Positions 9,489 to 17,799 of a DNA stretch of 64,000 nt are shown piece after piece (the first letter of the stretch is position 1; every line of letters begins with the position of its first letter). The notes under the pieces were generated by a model. It saw only the letters and a program-made list of their open reading frames with translations, made no database searches and was not told where the DNA came from. The position numbers and the translations under genes are program-made. Origin of the DNA: Pseudomonas sp. UBA5706 (lineage in GTDB: Bacteria > Pseudomonadota > Gammaproteobacteria > Pseudomonadales > Pseudomonadaceae); assembly GCF_002419965.1 (NCBI RefSeq), contig NZ_DIHC01000010.1:19443-83442 (forward strand), written 5' to 3'.

Positions 9489-10541
9489 TCAGCCGATCAC
9501 GTCCCAACTTAACGCCGTGCCGCGCTTTAGCGCGTGGCGGGCGGTGCGTCCGAGTACGGCGTCGATGTGTTTGGGCGCCAAGCCAAGCCCCGGGCGGATG
9601 GCGCGAATGTTGTCCTTACTGAAGGCCTCTCCCTCAGTCATGTCCTTGACCACGTAAAGCGAGCGGCGATAGACCAGCGATGTCTGCTCGGCCTGGGTAG
9701 CGCCATAGTGCACGCGCCCTAGGCCTTGCCAGGCACGCTCGGTTTCAGTCACCAGACTCGCCATTTCCGCAGGCTCCAGCGAGAAGCTGGCGTCTACCCC
9801 CCCGTCAGCACGGTCCAGGGTGAAGTGTTTCTCGATCACGGTCGCCCCCATGGCGACTGCCGCTACCGACACGCCGACGCCCATGGTGTGATCGGACAGC
9901 CCGACCTGGCAGCCGAACAAGCCGGCCAGATGAGCAATCGTGCGGATGTGGCTGTTCTCGGGCGAGGCCGGGTAAGTGCTGGTGCATTTGAGCAGCACCA
10001 GATCCTGGCAGCCTGCCTCACGCGCCGCGCGCACGCTTTCATCCAGTTCAGCGATGCTGGCCATCCCGGTGGAGATGATCATCGGCTTGCCGGTGGCCGC
10101 CACCTTGCGAATCAGCGGAATATCGGTGTTTTCGAAGCTGGCGATCTTGTACGCCGGCACATCGAGGGTTTCCAGAAAGTCCACGGCGGTTTCGTCGAAT
10201 GGGGTGGAGAACGCCAGCAAACCCAGATCTTTCGCCCGGGCGAAGATCGGCGCATGCCATTCCCAAGGCGTGTGCGCCTTTTGATACAACGCATACAACG
10301 ACGAGCCTGCCCACAGGCTGTTGGGATCCTTGATGAAGAACTCACCCTCGGCAATGTCCAGCGTCATGGTATCGGCGGTGTAGGTCTGCAATTTGAGCGC
10401 GTGGGCGCCCGCCCTGGCAGCGGCCTCGACGATGCGCAGCGCCTGATCCAGTGACTGATTATGGTTGCCGCTCATTTCGGCAATAACGAACGGCGGCGCA
10501 TCCGGGCCGACAATTCTTGAACCGATCTTGAAAGAGTTCAT
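9489..10541 (-). CDS. pseI: Pseudaminic acid synthase PseI
   Basis: The 350-residue product condenses 2,4-diacetamido-2,4,6-trideoxy-L-altrose with phosphoenolpyruvate to give pseudaminic acid. The NeuB TIM-barrel spans about 15-260 (PPFVIAEMSGNHNQSLDQAL, ALKLQTYTADTMTLD, FSTPFDETAVDFLE, then GLSDHTMG and EKHFTLDR), and the C-terminal SAF (antifreeze-like) domain about 285-345. The AEMSGNHN and DTMTLD motifs match PseI more closely than the sialic acid synthase NeuB. It is the last pse gene, 6 bases after pseG. The other pse genes beside it make the assignment secure. Confidence 0.95.
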   Translation of the reverse strand: MNSFKIGSRIVGPDAPPFVIAEMSGNHNQSLDQALRIVEAAARAGAHALKLQTYTADTMTLDIAEGEFFIKDPNSLWAGSSLYALYQKAHTPWEWHAPIFARAKDLGLLAFSTPFDETAVDFLETLDVPAYKIASFENTDIPLIRKVAATGKPMIISTGMASIAELDESVRAAREAGCQDLVLLKCTSTYPASPENSHIRTIAHLAGLFGCQVGLSDHTMGVGVSVAAVAMGATVIEKHFTLDRADGGVDASFSLEPAEMASLVTETERAWQGLGRVHYGATQAEQTSLVYRRSLYVVKDMTEGEAFSKDNIRAIRPGLGLAPKHIDAVLGRTARHALKRGTALSWDVIG

Positions 10542-10547
10542 GCTCGC

Positions 10548-11633
10548 TCACTCACTGCAAATTTTGTCATGACCGGCCAGCGTATCCGCCACCCGCCCGG
10601 CTCCGTAACCGTCCACCAGCCCTCGCGAACGCTCGGCAAATGCCTGCCGCTGAGACGCACCGCCCAGCAGACTTGCAATCGCCCTTACGCGTTGCTGCAT
10701 ATCCAACTGCTCATGGGAGCCCAAGTACAGGTGGATACCTGCCTCGGCCAGCAGTCGAGCATTGAGCTGCTGGTTAGGGGCGACCGAAATGCAGATCGTC
10801 GGCAGGCCCAGCGCGGCACGCTCCCAGGTCGTAGCGCCGCCCGCGCCGACGAACAGATCCGCCTGTTGCATCAACCCGAAGAAGTCATCGACCAGCCCAT
10901 GCAAACGCCACGTGGGGCGACCCCGTGTCAATTCAGTCATCGCTTCCCATTGAGGGTTGTGCAGCCCGGCGACAAAGTCCACCTGCAGATCGTTAAAGCC
11001 CTGTAGCGCAAGCATGCTCGCGTGCACCTGACACGCGGCATCGAAACCACCGAAATTTACCAACACCCGTTCTACCCGAGGTTTGATGGCGATGGGCTGA
11101 CACTGGAATTCGTCGCGCAGCAAGGCGAAATGCGGACCAAGCAAAGCCCGGCAATCACGGGGTATCCACTGCGCGTAAGGGTTGTCCGATACCTGTGCGG
11201 AAAAATTCTGGTCAAGCAACACGTCCGCGGCGTGCGGTCGATTGGCGAGGTCGTCGATGGCCATCAAGCGACTGGCAAACCGTCCAGCCGCCCTCTCCCA
11301 CCGCGCATCCAGGCCGTAGTGATCGACGATCAACCAGTCAAATGGCGGCTCGCCCTGCAAGGCTTCGGCCAGCGCCTCGATATCGGTCTGCCACGGCAAA
11401 CTCGCCTCGATAGGTGAACCGCCCTGGCCCTGCTCCTGCGGGTCAGCCTGGGGTAAACCAAAGGCGGTGTAGCCCTGCTCGCGCAGACGTTGCAGCAGAT
11501 GACCGGACAGTAGCCTGCACGCGAACTGCACGTCGGCGCCTCGCTTGCGCAAGGCGTGGGCCAGTGTCAGGCAGCGCGCAACGTGCCCGCTGCCGATGGC
11601 GATAGAGGCGTCAGCCCGAATCAGCACCCTCAC
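10548..11633 (-). CDS. pseG: UDP-2,4-diacetamido-2,4,6-trideoxy-beta-L-altropyranose hydrolase PseG
   Basis: PseG removes UDP from the fourth intermediate of the pseudaminic acid pathway. The 361-residue protein has a GT-B-like fold resembling MurG: N-terminal IRADASIAIGSGHVARCLTLAHALRKRG (about 4-31) with the catalytic-type GSGHxxRC motif, and C-terminal GGATTWERAALGLPTICI (about 270-287). It starts at GTG, and this GTG overlaps the pseF stop (GTGA), so translation is coupled. Some PseG proteins carry a fused PseH acetyltransferase; this one is too short and shows no GNAT motif. Confidence 0.93.
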   Translation of the reverse strand: MRVLIRADASIAIGSGHVARCLTLAHALRKRGADVQFACRLLSGHLLQRLREQGYTAFGLPQADPQEQGQGGSPIEASLPWQTDIEALAEALQGEPPFDWLIVDHYGLDARWERAAGRFASRLMAIDDLANRPHAADVLLDQNFSAQVSDNPYAQWIPRDCRALLGPHFALLRDEFQCQPIAIKPRVERVLVNFGGFDAACQVHASMLALQGFNDLQVDFVAGLHNPQWEAMTELTRGRPTWRLHGLVDDFFGLMQQADLFVGAGGATTWERAALGLPTICISVAPNQQLNARLLAEAGIHLYLGSHEQLDMQQRVRAIASLLGGASQRQAFAERSRGLVDGYGAGRVADTLAGHDKICSE

Positions 11634-12355
11634 CCGTCGATTTCTCCGCCAGCCTTGAGCGCTGCATAGAGGTATTCGGCCCGCACCCAGTCTTCTTCGG
11701 TATCGATGTCCTGCACCAAATGCCGCGGCAGTATCACCGGCACGCTCCGCGGCGAGAAGATGACGTCGCCGCGCAGCCAGGCCTCACTGCGCCCCCAATA
11801 GAATTGAGCGGCATCCTGATAGGCCGCTGGCAGGTCCTGGGAGCGCACATGCCGGTACTCGGGGTGCATGGCATCGAGATTGCCGTCCTCAGTGATCAAC
11901 AGCGCGCGCTGGATCGGGAAACCAAACCCGCAAACCGAGAAGGCATAGGACTGGTTCGGCGCTGCCCGCAATGCTTCCAGCCCCTGGCGCAGATAACGCC
12001 CCTGCAACAAAGGTGCGGTGGCGTAGATACAGCAAGCGAAATCGTAAGGACGATCCAGACTGCGAATCGCGTGCTGAATCACCGGCGCTGTGCCGGTGAA
12101 CGCGTCGGCCAGTTCCGCGGGGCGCATGAAGGGCACGTCGGCCCCGTGGTCGCGGGCGACGGTGGCGGTTTCTTCATCGTCCGTGCTGACCACCACCCGT
12201 TCGAAAAGGCCGCTGGCCAACGCTTTGCGAATCGAGCCGACAATCATCGGCTCGCCATTGAACAGCTTCAGGTTTTTGCGAGGAATTCGCTGACTGCCGC
12301 CACGCGCCGGAATGATCGCGACAGCGCTGGTGCTCAGGGTAACGGATACGGTCAT
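11630..12355 (-). CDS. pseF: Pseudaminic acid cytidylyltransferase PseF
   Basis: PseF activates pseudaminic acid with CTP to CMP-Pse, the donor for flagellin transfer. The 241-residue product has the CMP-sugar synthetase signature IPARGGSQRIPRKNLK near the N-terminus, STDDEE (about 62-67) and a DID-type acidic motif (QDIDTEEDW) near the C-terminus. I set the start at 12355 (MTVSVTLSTS) because it lies one base after the pseC stop (TGACATG); an upstream in-frame start at 12406 would overlap the end of pseC and adds a non-conserved tail. Confidence 0.93.
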   Translation of the reverse strand: MTVSVTLSTSAVAIIPARGGSQRIPRKNLKLFNGEPMIVGSIRKALASGLFERVVVSTDDEETATVARDHGADVPFMRPAELADAFTGTAPVIQHAIRSLDRPYDFACCIYATAPLLQGRYLRQGLEALRAAPNQSYAFSVCGFGFPIQRALLITEDGNLDAMHPEYRHVRSQDLPAAYQDAAQFYWGRSEAWLRGDVIFSPRSVPVILPRHLVQDIDTEEDWVRAEYLYAALKAGGEIDG

Positions 12356-12356
12356 G

Positions 12357-13535
12357 TCAAAGGCCCGACGCGTGGCCATCGGCCAGCAGGTGCCGCAGCC
12401 GATCAATGACCAAATCCTGCTGCTCGTTCGTCATGGCCGGGTACAGCGGCAGGCTGATGGCTTGCGCGTAATAGGCTTCAGCTTCGGGAAAGTCGCCGAC
12501 CTTGAAGCCAAGGTCGCGATAGTACGGCTGCAAATGCACCGGAATGTAATGCAGGTTGACCCCAATGCCTGCCGCGCGCAGGCCCTCGAACACCTCGCGA
12601 TGGCTGCGCGACAGACGCCTGGTCTGCAAGCGCACCACATACAGGTGCCAGGCCGATTCTGCCTCGGCCTGCGCGGCAGGCAATGTCAACGGCAGATCGG
12701 CGAGCAGTGCCTGATAGCGGGCCACCAGCTCGCGACGCCGCGCCAGAAAGCCATCGAGCTTGTTCAACTGCGAAAGCCCCAGTGCGGCCTGCATGTCGGT
12801 GATGCGGTAATTGAAGCCCAGTTCGACCTGTTGGTAATACCAGGGGCCGTGGCTGGACTCGTCCATCTGCGCCGGATCGCGGGTCATGCCGTGGCTGCGC
12901 AAGCGACGCAGACGATCAGCCAATTCCGGGCGATTGGTCAAGACCAGTCCGCCCTCCCCTGTCGTGACGATTTTCACAGGATGAAAGCTGAACACGGTCA
13001 TGTCGGCGAATTCACCGCAACCCACGGGACGCCCTGCATAACGTGCACCGACGGCATGGGAGGCGTCTTCGATGACGACAAAACCGTAACGCCGCGACAA
13101 CTGGGCAATCGCCCGCATATCACAGCTCTGGCCTGAAAACGCCACCGCCACCAAAATTTTCGGCAGCTTACCGTCGCGTTCAGCGACCTCAAGCTTACGC
13201 GCGAGGGCATGGGAGTCGAGGTTCCAGGTCAGCGGATCGATGTCGACAAAATCAACCGCCGCGCCGCAGTAACGCCCGCAGTTTGCCGACGCCAGAAACG
13301 TATTAGGGCTGGTCCAGAGCACGTCGCCCTCACCCAACCCCGCCGCCAGACAGGCGATGTGCAGGGCCGCCGTGGCATTGCACACCGCAATGCCAAAAGC
13401 GGCTTCACAGCGCTCGGCCATCGCGGCTTCAAAACGCTCGATGGTCGGGCCCTGGGTCAGCCAGTCCGACTTGAGCACCTCGACCACGGCATCGATGTCC
13501 GCCTGGTCAAGACTCTGGCGTCCGTAGGGAATCAT
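12357..13535 (-). CDS. pseC: UDP-4-amino-4,6-dideoxy-N-acetyl-beta-L-altrosamine transaminase PseC
   Basis: PLP-dependent aminotransferase of the DegT/DnrJ/EryC1 family that uses glutamate to aminate C4 of the PseB product. In the 392-residue protein the PLP lysine is Lys188 in FSFHPVKIVTTGEGG, with VIEDASHAVGA (about 164-174) holding the cofactor-binding Asp. The N-terminus MIPYGRQSLDQADIDAV is typical of PseC. Its ATG overlaps the pseB stop by 4 bases. Adjacent PseB and PseF distinguish it from other sugar aminotransferases such as VioA, also present in this window at 41750. Confidence 0.94.
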   Translation of the reverse strand: MIPYGRQSLDQADIDAVVEVLKSDWLTQGPTIERFEAAMAERCEAAFGIAVCNATAALHIACLAAGLGEGDVLWTSPNTFLASANCGRYCGAAVDFVDIDPLTWNLDSHALARKLEVAERDGKLPKILVAVAFSGQSCDMRAIAQLSRRYGFVVIEDASHAVGARYAGRPVGCGEFADMTVFSFHPVKIVTTGEGGLVLTNRPELADRLRRLRSHGMTRDPAQMDESSHGPWYYQQVELGFNYRITDMQAALGLSQLNKLDGFLARRRELVARYQALLADLPLTLPAAQAEAESAWHLYVVRLQTRRLSRSHREVFEGLRAAGIGVNLHYIPVHLQPYYRDLGFKVGDFPEAEAYYAQAISLPLYPAMTNEQQDLVIDRLRHLLADGHASGL

Positions 13536-14533
13536 GGCGTGACGTCGGCGTGCAGTTGGCGAATCGCGGGCACCGACATGAAGTCCGGGTTGGTGTCGGA
13601 GCGGTACTCAAAATCATCGGCCACGGCAATCCCTGTTTCGCCAAGCGCGTCGATGGCGAAATCGGTGTCCACGTTGTTGAAGCGGATCGAGGGCACGATG
13701 GTGTAGTGATCCTTGAATTCCAAGGTCATGCGCGCGTCATCCTGCGGCACCATCAGCTCGTGCAACTTCTCGCCCGGGCGAATCCCGACCACCTTGTGCG
13801 GCAGGTCTGCGGCCATGGCCTGCGCCAGATCGACGATGCGCACCGAGGGGATCTTTGGCACGAACACTTCGCCGCCGTGCATGCGCTCGAAACTTTGCAG
13901 CACGAAATCCACACCGTGATCCAGGGTGATCCAGAAGCGGGTCATGCGCGGATCGGTAATCGGCAATTGCGTAGCGCCGGCTGCGATCAGCTTGTTGAAG
14001 AACGGCACGATCGAGCCGCGCGAGCCTGCAACGTTGCCGTAGCGGACCACGGCAAAGCGGGTCTGCTCCTCGCCGCCAATGTTGTTGGCGGCCACGAACA
14101 GTTTGTCCGACAGCAGTTTGGTAGCGCCATACAGGTTGATCGGGCTGGCTGCCTTGTCGGTAGACAGCGCGATGACCTTTTTCACGCCATTGGCAATGGC
14201 CGCCGCGATGATGTTCTCGGCGCCGTTGACGTTGGTGCGGATGAATTCGGTGGGGTTGTACTCCGCCGCCGGCACATGCTTGAGCGCGGCCGCGTGGACC
14301 ACGTAGTCGATACCGCGCATGCCCTGTTGCAAGCGCTCGGCATCGCGCACGTCACCCAGAAAATAACGCATGCACGGCGCGTTGAATTCCTGCTGCATTT
14401 CGTACTGCTTGAGTTCATCGCGGGAGAACACCACCACGCGCCGAGGCTGATAGCGTTCAAGCAGCGTGCGGATGAACTGGCGACCGAACGAGCCGGTCGC
14501 GCCGGAGATCAATACTGACTTGCCGTTGAACAT
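13532..14533 (-). CDS. pseB: UDP-N-acetylglucosamine 4,6-dehydratase (inverting) PseB
   Basis: First enzyme of the pseudaminic acid pathway: it dehydrates UDP-GlcNAc at C4-C6 and inverts C5. The 333-residue extended SDR has the NADP site GATGSFG (11-17), the FlaA1-type catalytic Asp126-Lys127 (STDKAAS) and Tyr135-Lys139 (YGATK). Those residues and the length of about 330 separate it from non-inverting 4,6-dehydratases of the PglF type, which are longer and have membrane segments. It is 21 bases downstream of the large glycosyltransferase gene and begins the tightly overlapping pseBCFGI series. Confidence 0.96.
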   Translation of the reverse strand: MFNGKSVLISGATGSFGRQFIRTLLERYQPRRVVVFSRDELKQYEMQQEFNAPCMRYFLGDVRDAERLQQGMRGIDYVVHAAALKHVPAAEYNPTEFIRTNVNGAENIIAAAIANGVKKVIALSTDKAASPINLYGATKLLSDKLFVAANNIGGEEQTRFAVVRYGNVAGSRGSIVPFFNKLIAAGATQLPITDPRMTRFWITLDHGVDFVLQSFERMHGGEVFVPKIPSVRIVDLAQAMAADLPHKVVGIRPGEKLHELMVPQDDARMTLEFKDHYTIVPSIRFNNVDTDFAIDALGETGIAVADDFEYRSDTNPDFMSVPAIRQLHADVTP

Positions 14534-14554
14534 GATTGTGTCCCTACCTTTGCA

Positions 14555-17482
14555 TCACTGGGGGAGCAACTGCGCCCAAGTTGAACTGCACGCCTTACCC
14601 AGCGTGAACGCCTCGCCGGCGAGCGTCAGGTTCTTGTTATAGGCAAGGTCGTGGGCGAATGCATCGGCCCATTTGCCCTGCAACGCCGCCAAGGCCGAAG
14701 GTGCCGTCGGCAACGTGCCCGGGTGAATGACCTGCACCTGCGGCGTCCACACCGTCAGATAACCGGCCTGGCCCAGCTTGAGGCACAGGTCGACATCCGC
14801 AAAAGCGTCGGCGAACTGTTCCTGATCAAGGCCGCCGACGCTGTCGAACAATTCCTTGCGCACCATCAGGCAGGCATCCGATACCGCAGAGTAGCTCTGA
14901 TCCAGCAGCAGGCGCTGCAGATAACCCGCTGCATCCTTGGTCTCACCGACAAAGGCCGAACCGACGCCCCCGTTCAAGCCCAGAATCAGACCGGCCTGGC
15001 TGACGTTGCCCTGGCGGTCGACGAGTTTGGCGCCGACGACGCCCACTTCGGGACGCATAGCGTGATTGAGCAGCGCATCAATCCAGTTGGGCCCCATCAC
15101 TTCACTGTCAGCTGACAACAGGATCAGGTACTCGCCCTTGGCCTGCGCGGCGACCGTATTGATCAGGGCTGCCTTGCTCAGACGCGCCTCGGTCCGTACG
15201 ACGCGCACGCGCCCTTTCTCCTGACGCGCCAGCCACTCGACCATTTCAGGCGACTGACTGTGATTGTCAGCCAGCAGCACCTCGTAGCTGACGTAACGCG
15301 TACGCAAGGTGACGCTCGCCAGACAACGCTGCAACTCGGCCAGATCGTCTGCGCAGGGCAACACGATTGACACCAGCGGGCGCTGGCTGTGGCGGTAGTC
15401 GATACGCCAGGTGCCCGGCGTGGCGGCAATCACCTGCGCCTTGTAACCGCGATTGTTCAGGTGACGCGTCAGCGCCAGACGCTGCTGCGGGTTGTCTTCA
15501 CCCGTCGGCGCATCACAGACCAGCAACGGCTCATCCAGATGCGCGAGCCAGCCCATGCCGCCCTGTTCGATCACGCGCAACAGCAGTTCGAACTCCAGCG
15601 CCTGAGCGAAATCGGCCGAATAGCCGCCAGCGTCCAGCAGTACGTCGCGACGCAGCAGCCAATGGCGGGACATCTGGCTCGGATTGCTTTGCAACAGGTC
15701 AAGGTTAAAACCGGGGCGCATCACGTGGGTCAGCGCGCCGCCAGGCAGGCGTTGAATTTCGTCGGCAAACACCGCACGGCATTGCGGCGCAGCCTGCAAC
15801 TCCAGCGAGGCGCGCAACAGCCCACCCGGGATGAACTCGTCGCCCACTTCAGCCAGCAGCACCCAGTTGCAAGAGGACTGCTGGACCGCCTGATTGATCT
15901 TCTCGACCCAGCTGTTTTTGGTGACTCTTACAAAGTGCAGCGTGTTCTGCGCGCTGGTGGTCGATGGCGGCTCGCCGGTGGTCAAGACCACCACCTTGAA
16001 AGACTTGCAGTGGCCTTCGACCAGACTGTCGAGCGTGACCTGCAACCTGTGCATGTCATCAGCCAGGTCCAACAGCAGGATGAGAAATTGCGGCGCAGCG
16101 CCCTGCGCGGCAATGTGGCTGGAGATGGCCTGCGCGTCGGCTGCCGAAGTCTTGCGTGCGTCAAGCCATTGCAGCAGGCGACCGGACGGCATCTGGTCGA
16201 AGCGCACCCGGTGGTCTTCACGATTGACCGAGGTCAGGCGTTCGAGCCAGCGAGACATCTGGCCGGCTTCCTGCGGATCGTCCTGGCGGGCCATCAGGGT
16301 CGCCAGCGGTTCGACGACGTGCGGGTTGAAAATATTCAGGGCCATTGCTTCCCATAGCCGGTTGGCGATGGTTTCAGGGTTGTCGTTGGCGTGGGTGCGC
16401 AACAGCAGCGCCTGCTGCACCCACACACCCTCAAGCGCCTCGATCTGCAACTGGCCGGCAGGCATCGCGTGGATCAAAAACTCGATCTCGTTCAACACGT
16501 CGAAAAACGCCTGGTTGTAAAACGGCATCTCAACGAACTGACGGGGTCCGAACTGCCGGTCCGCAGGGCTGAACACGTCATTCCAGCGCGAGGAAACGAT
16601 GCTGGTCAGCCCGAGCGAACGCTGTTCATCCAGGCAGGCGCACAGCGCCGCATAACCCGAGACCGCAAGTTCGACGCGCGCAGGCACGCTCAGAGGTTCG
16701 AGTCCCGTCTCAAGAGAAGCCAGGAAGCTGGCAAATTGCTGACGCTCAACCATCGCCTCGGGCGCGGTGCTGCCCAGCTTTTTAAGCATGTTGGTCTGTT
16801 GATCGCAGAAGCGGTGCTCGCGCTCGCGCACCCCATAAGCAATCGGCAGGATGCGTGCCTTGGCGCAGGCCAGCAGGAAGAACGCGTGACCATATTCCTG
16901 CAGCTCGCCGCTGGTGCCCTGCGGTAAAGCTGCGAACCACTGCTTCAACAATGAGGTACGCGTCACGGCATAAAATGGCGGAATGTATTGATTCAGAAAG
17001 CTCAGCACGCGTTCTGCAGCGTCATCGGATGCGTAATCTTCCAGCACCTTTTTGTCGCGACGCAGATACTCGACCTTGTCACCATGGGCCTGATACATCA
17101 GGCAATAGCCGTGGCACAGACCGTATGCAGGTTGCGCAGCCAGGAAATCCACGGACTGGACCAACCCGTCGTGTACCAGGAAGTCTTCGTCGCTGATCAG
17201 CGCCATGAAGGGTGTGGTCACCTGCTCGACGCCGTGGGCGATCTTGCTTTGCACCGCGCGCTCGGCAAATTGCGGCAAATGCAGGTAACTCACCTGAGCG
17301 AACAGCGAAGCAATGTCGCTGTTGGCGTGTTGCGAAGAGTCCAGAACCAACACCCGCGCGTGCAACGTGCTGTAGTACTGCAATGTCCGACGCAAGAATG
17401 CCGGCCGGTCCTGAGTGAGGACAACAAGGGTGAGTTGCTCATCAAGCGACATGGTGTTTCCCAAAAGTTGGTGACTGTCCAT
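14555..17482 (-). CDS. Large modular flagellin glycosyltransferase (fgt2 position)
   Basis: A product of about 975 residues if the ATG at 17482 is used; it has AGGAAA 8 bases upstream, while a longer frame up to 17656 has only non-conserved residues. An N-terminal GT2-like module (about 15-230) starts LTLVVLTQDRPAFLRR and carries an acidic SDED at 97-100. A second, poorly conserved GT2-like stretch follows (WVLLAEVGDEFIPG, then RPGFNLDLLQSNPSQMSRHW). A C-terminal GT2 module (about 700-920) has PLVSIVLP and VGVVGAKL but ADS where an active DXD is expected (LLSADSEV). It lacks the GT4-like tail of its three relatives in this window. In P. syringae the gene at this position, fgt2, is needed for full flagellin glycosylation. 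The upstream relative starts 317 bases further along. Confidence 0.85.
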   Translation of the reverse strand: MDSHQLLGNTMSLDEQLTLVVLTQDRPAFLRRTLQYYSTLHARVLVLDSSQHANSDIASLFAQVSYLHLPQFAERAVQSKIAHGVEQVTTPFMALISDEDFLVHDGLVQSVDFLAAQPAYGLCHGYCLMYQAHGDKVEYLRRDKKVLEDYASDDAAERVLSFLNQYIPPFYAVTRTSLLKQWFAALPQGTSGELQEYGHAFFLLACAKARILPIAYGVREREHRFCDQQTNMLKKLGSTAPEAMVERQQFASFLASLETGLEPLSVPARVELAVSGYAALCACLDEQRSLGLTSIVSSRWNDVFSPADRQFGPRQFVEMPFYNQAFFDVLNEIEFLIHAMPAGQLQIEALEGVWVQQALLLRTHANDNPETIANRLWEAMALNIFNPHVVEPLATLMARQDDPQEAGQMSRWLERLTSVNREDHRVRFDQMPSGRLLQWLDARKTSAADAQAISSHIAAQGAAPQFLILLLDLADDMHRLQVTLDSLVEGHCKSFKVVVLTTGEPPSTTSAQNTLHFVRVTKNSWVEKINQAVQQSSCNWVLLAEVGDEFIPGGLLRASLELQAAPQCRAVFADEIQRLPGGALTHVMRPGFNLDLLQSNPSQMSRHWLLRRDVLLDAGGYSADFAQALEFELLLRVIEQGGMGWLAHLDEPLLVCDAPTGEDNPQQRLALTRHLNNRGYKAQVIAATPGTWRIDYRHSQRPLVSIVLPCADDLAELQRCLASVTLRTRYVSYEVLLADNHSQSPEMVEWLARQEKGRVRVVRTEARLSKAALINTVAAQAKGEYLILLSADSEVMGPNWIDALLNHAMRPEVGVVGAKLVDRQGNVSQAGLILGLNGGVGSAFVGETKDAAGYLQRLLLDQSYSAVSDACLMVRKELFDSVGGLDQEQFADAFADVDLCLKLGQAGYLTVWTPQVQVIHPGTLPTAPSALAALQGKWADAFAHDLAYNKNLTLAGEAFTLGKACSSTWAQLLPQ

Positions 17483-17799
17483 AAGGTTTTTCCTGCAATC
17501 CGGCCAAGCGTCAAAAAAACGTTGTTCGTGAAAGCCTTGCACGCTGCGGGGCAGTGAGAGGCTTTTCGTCAAAGGCATGAAAACTGTCGGTGAACGGCGC
17601 ACACGCTGCGGGCCGGGCTGATCAGGGCCTGTCTGCGGATGCGTCGTTCGCCGCATGCCAGCGCCAGCGGTGCATGACTTATGGCGTTATCCGCCTGACG
17701 TAGCAGGAAGCACGCCAACTCTGTTTCGCCTGAGCAGGAGGGATGAGATAGCGCGGCGGGCGTCCGAGTGGCACCCGCCGTACGGGAAACGCAAGTTTT

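Noticed and set aside
14555..17656. Longer start for the fgt2-position glycosyltransferase
   Set aside because: The extra 58 residues before 17482 are basic and Pro-rich without family features, and the ATG at 17482 has a better ribosome site.
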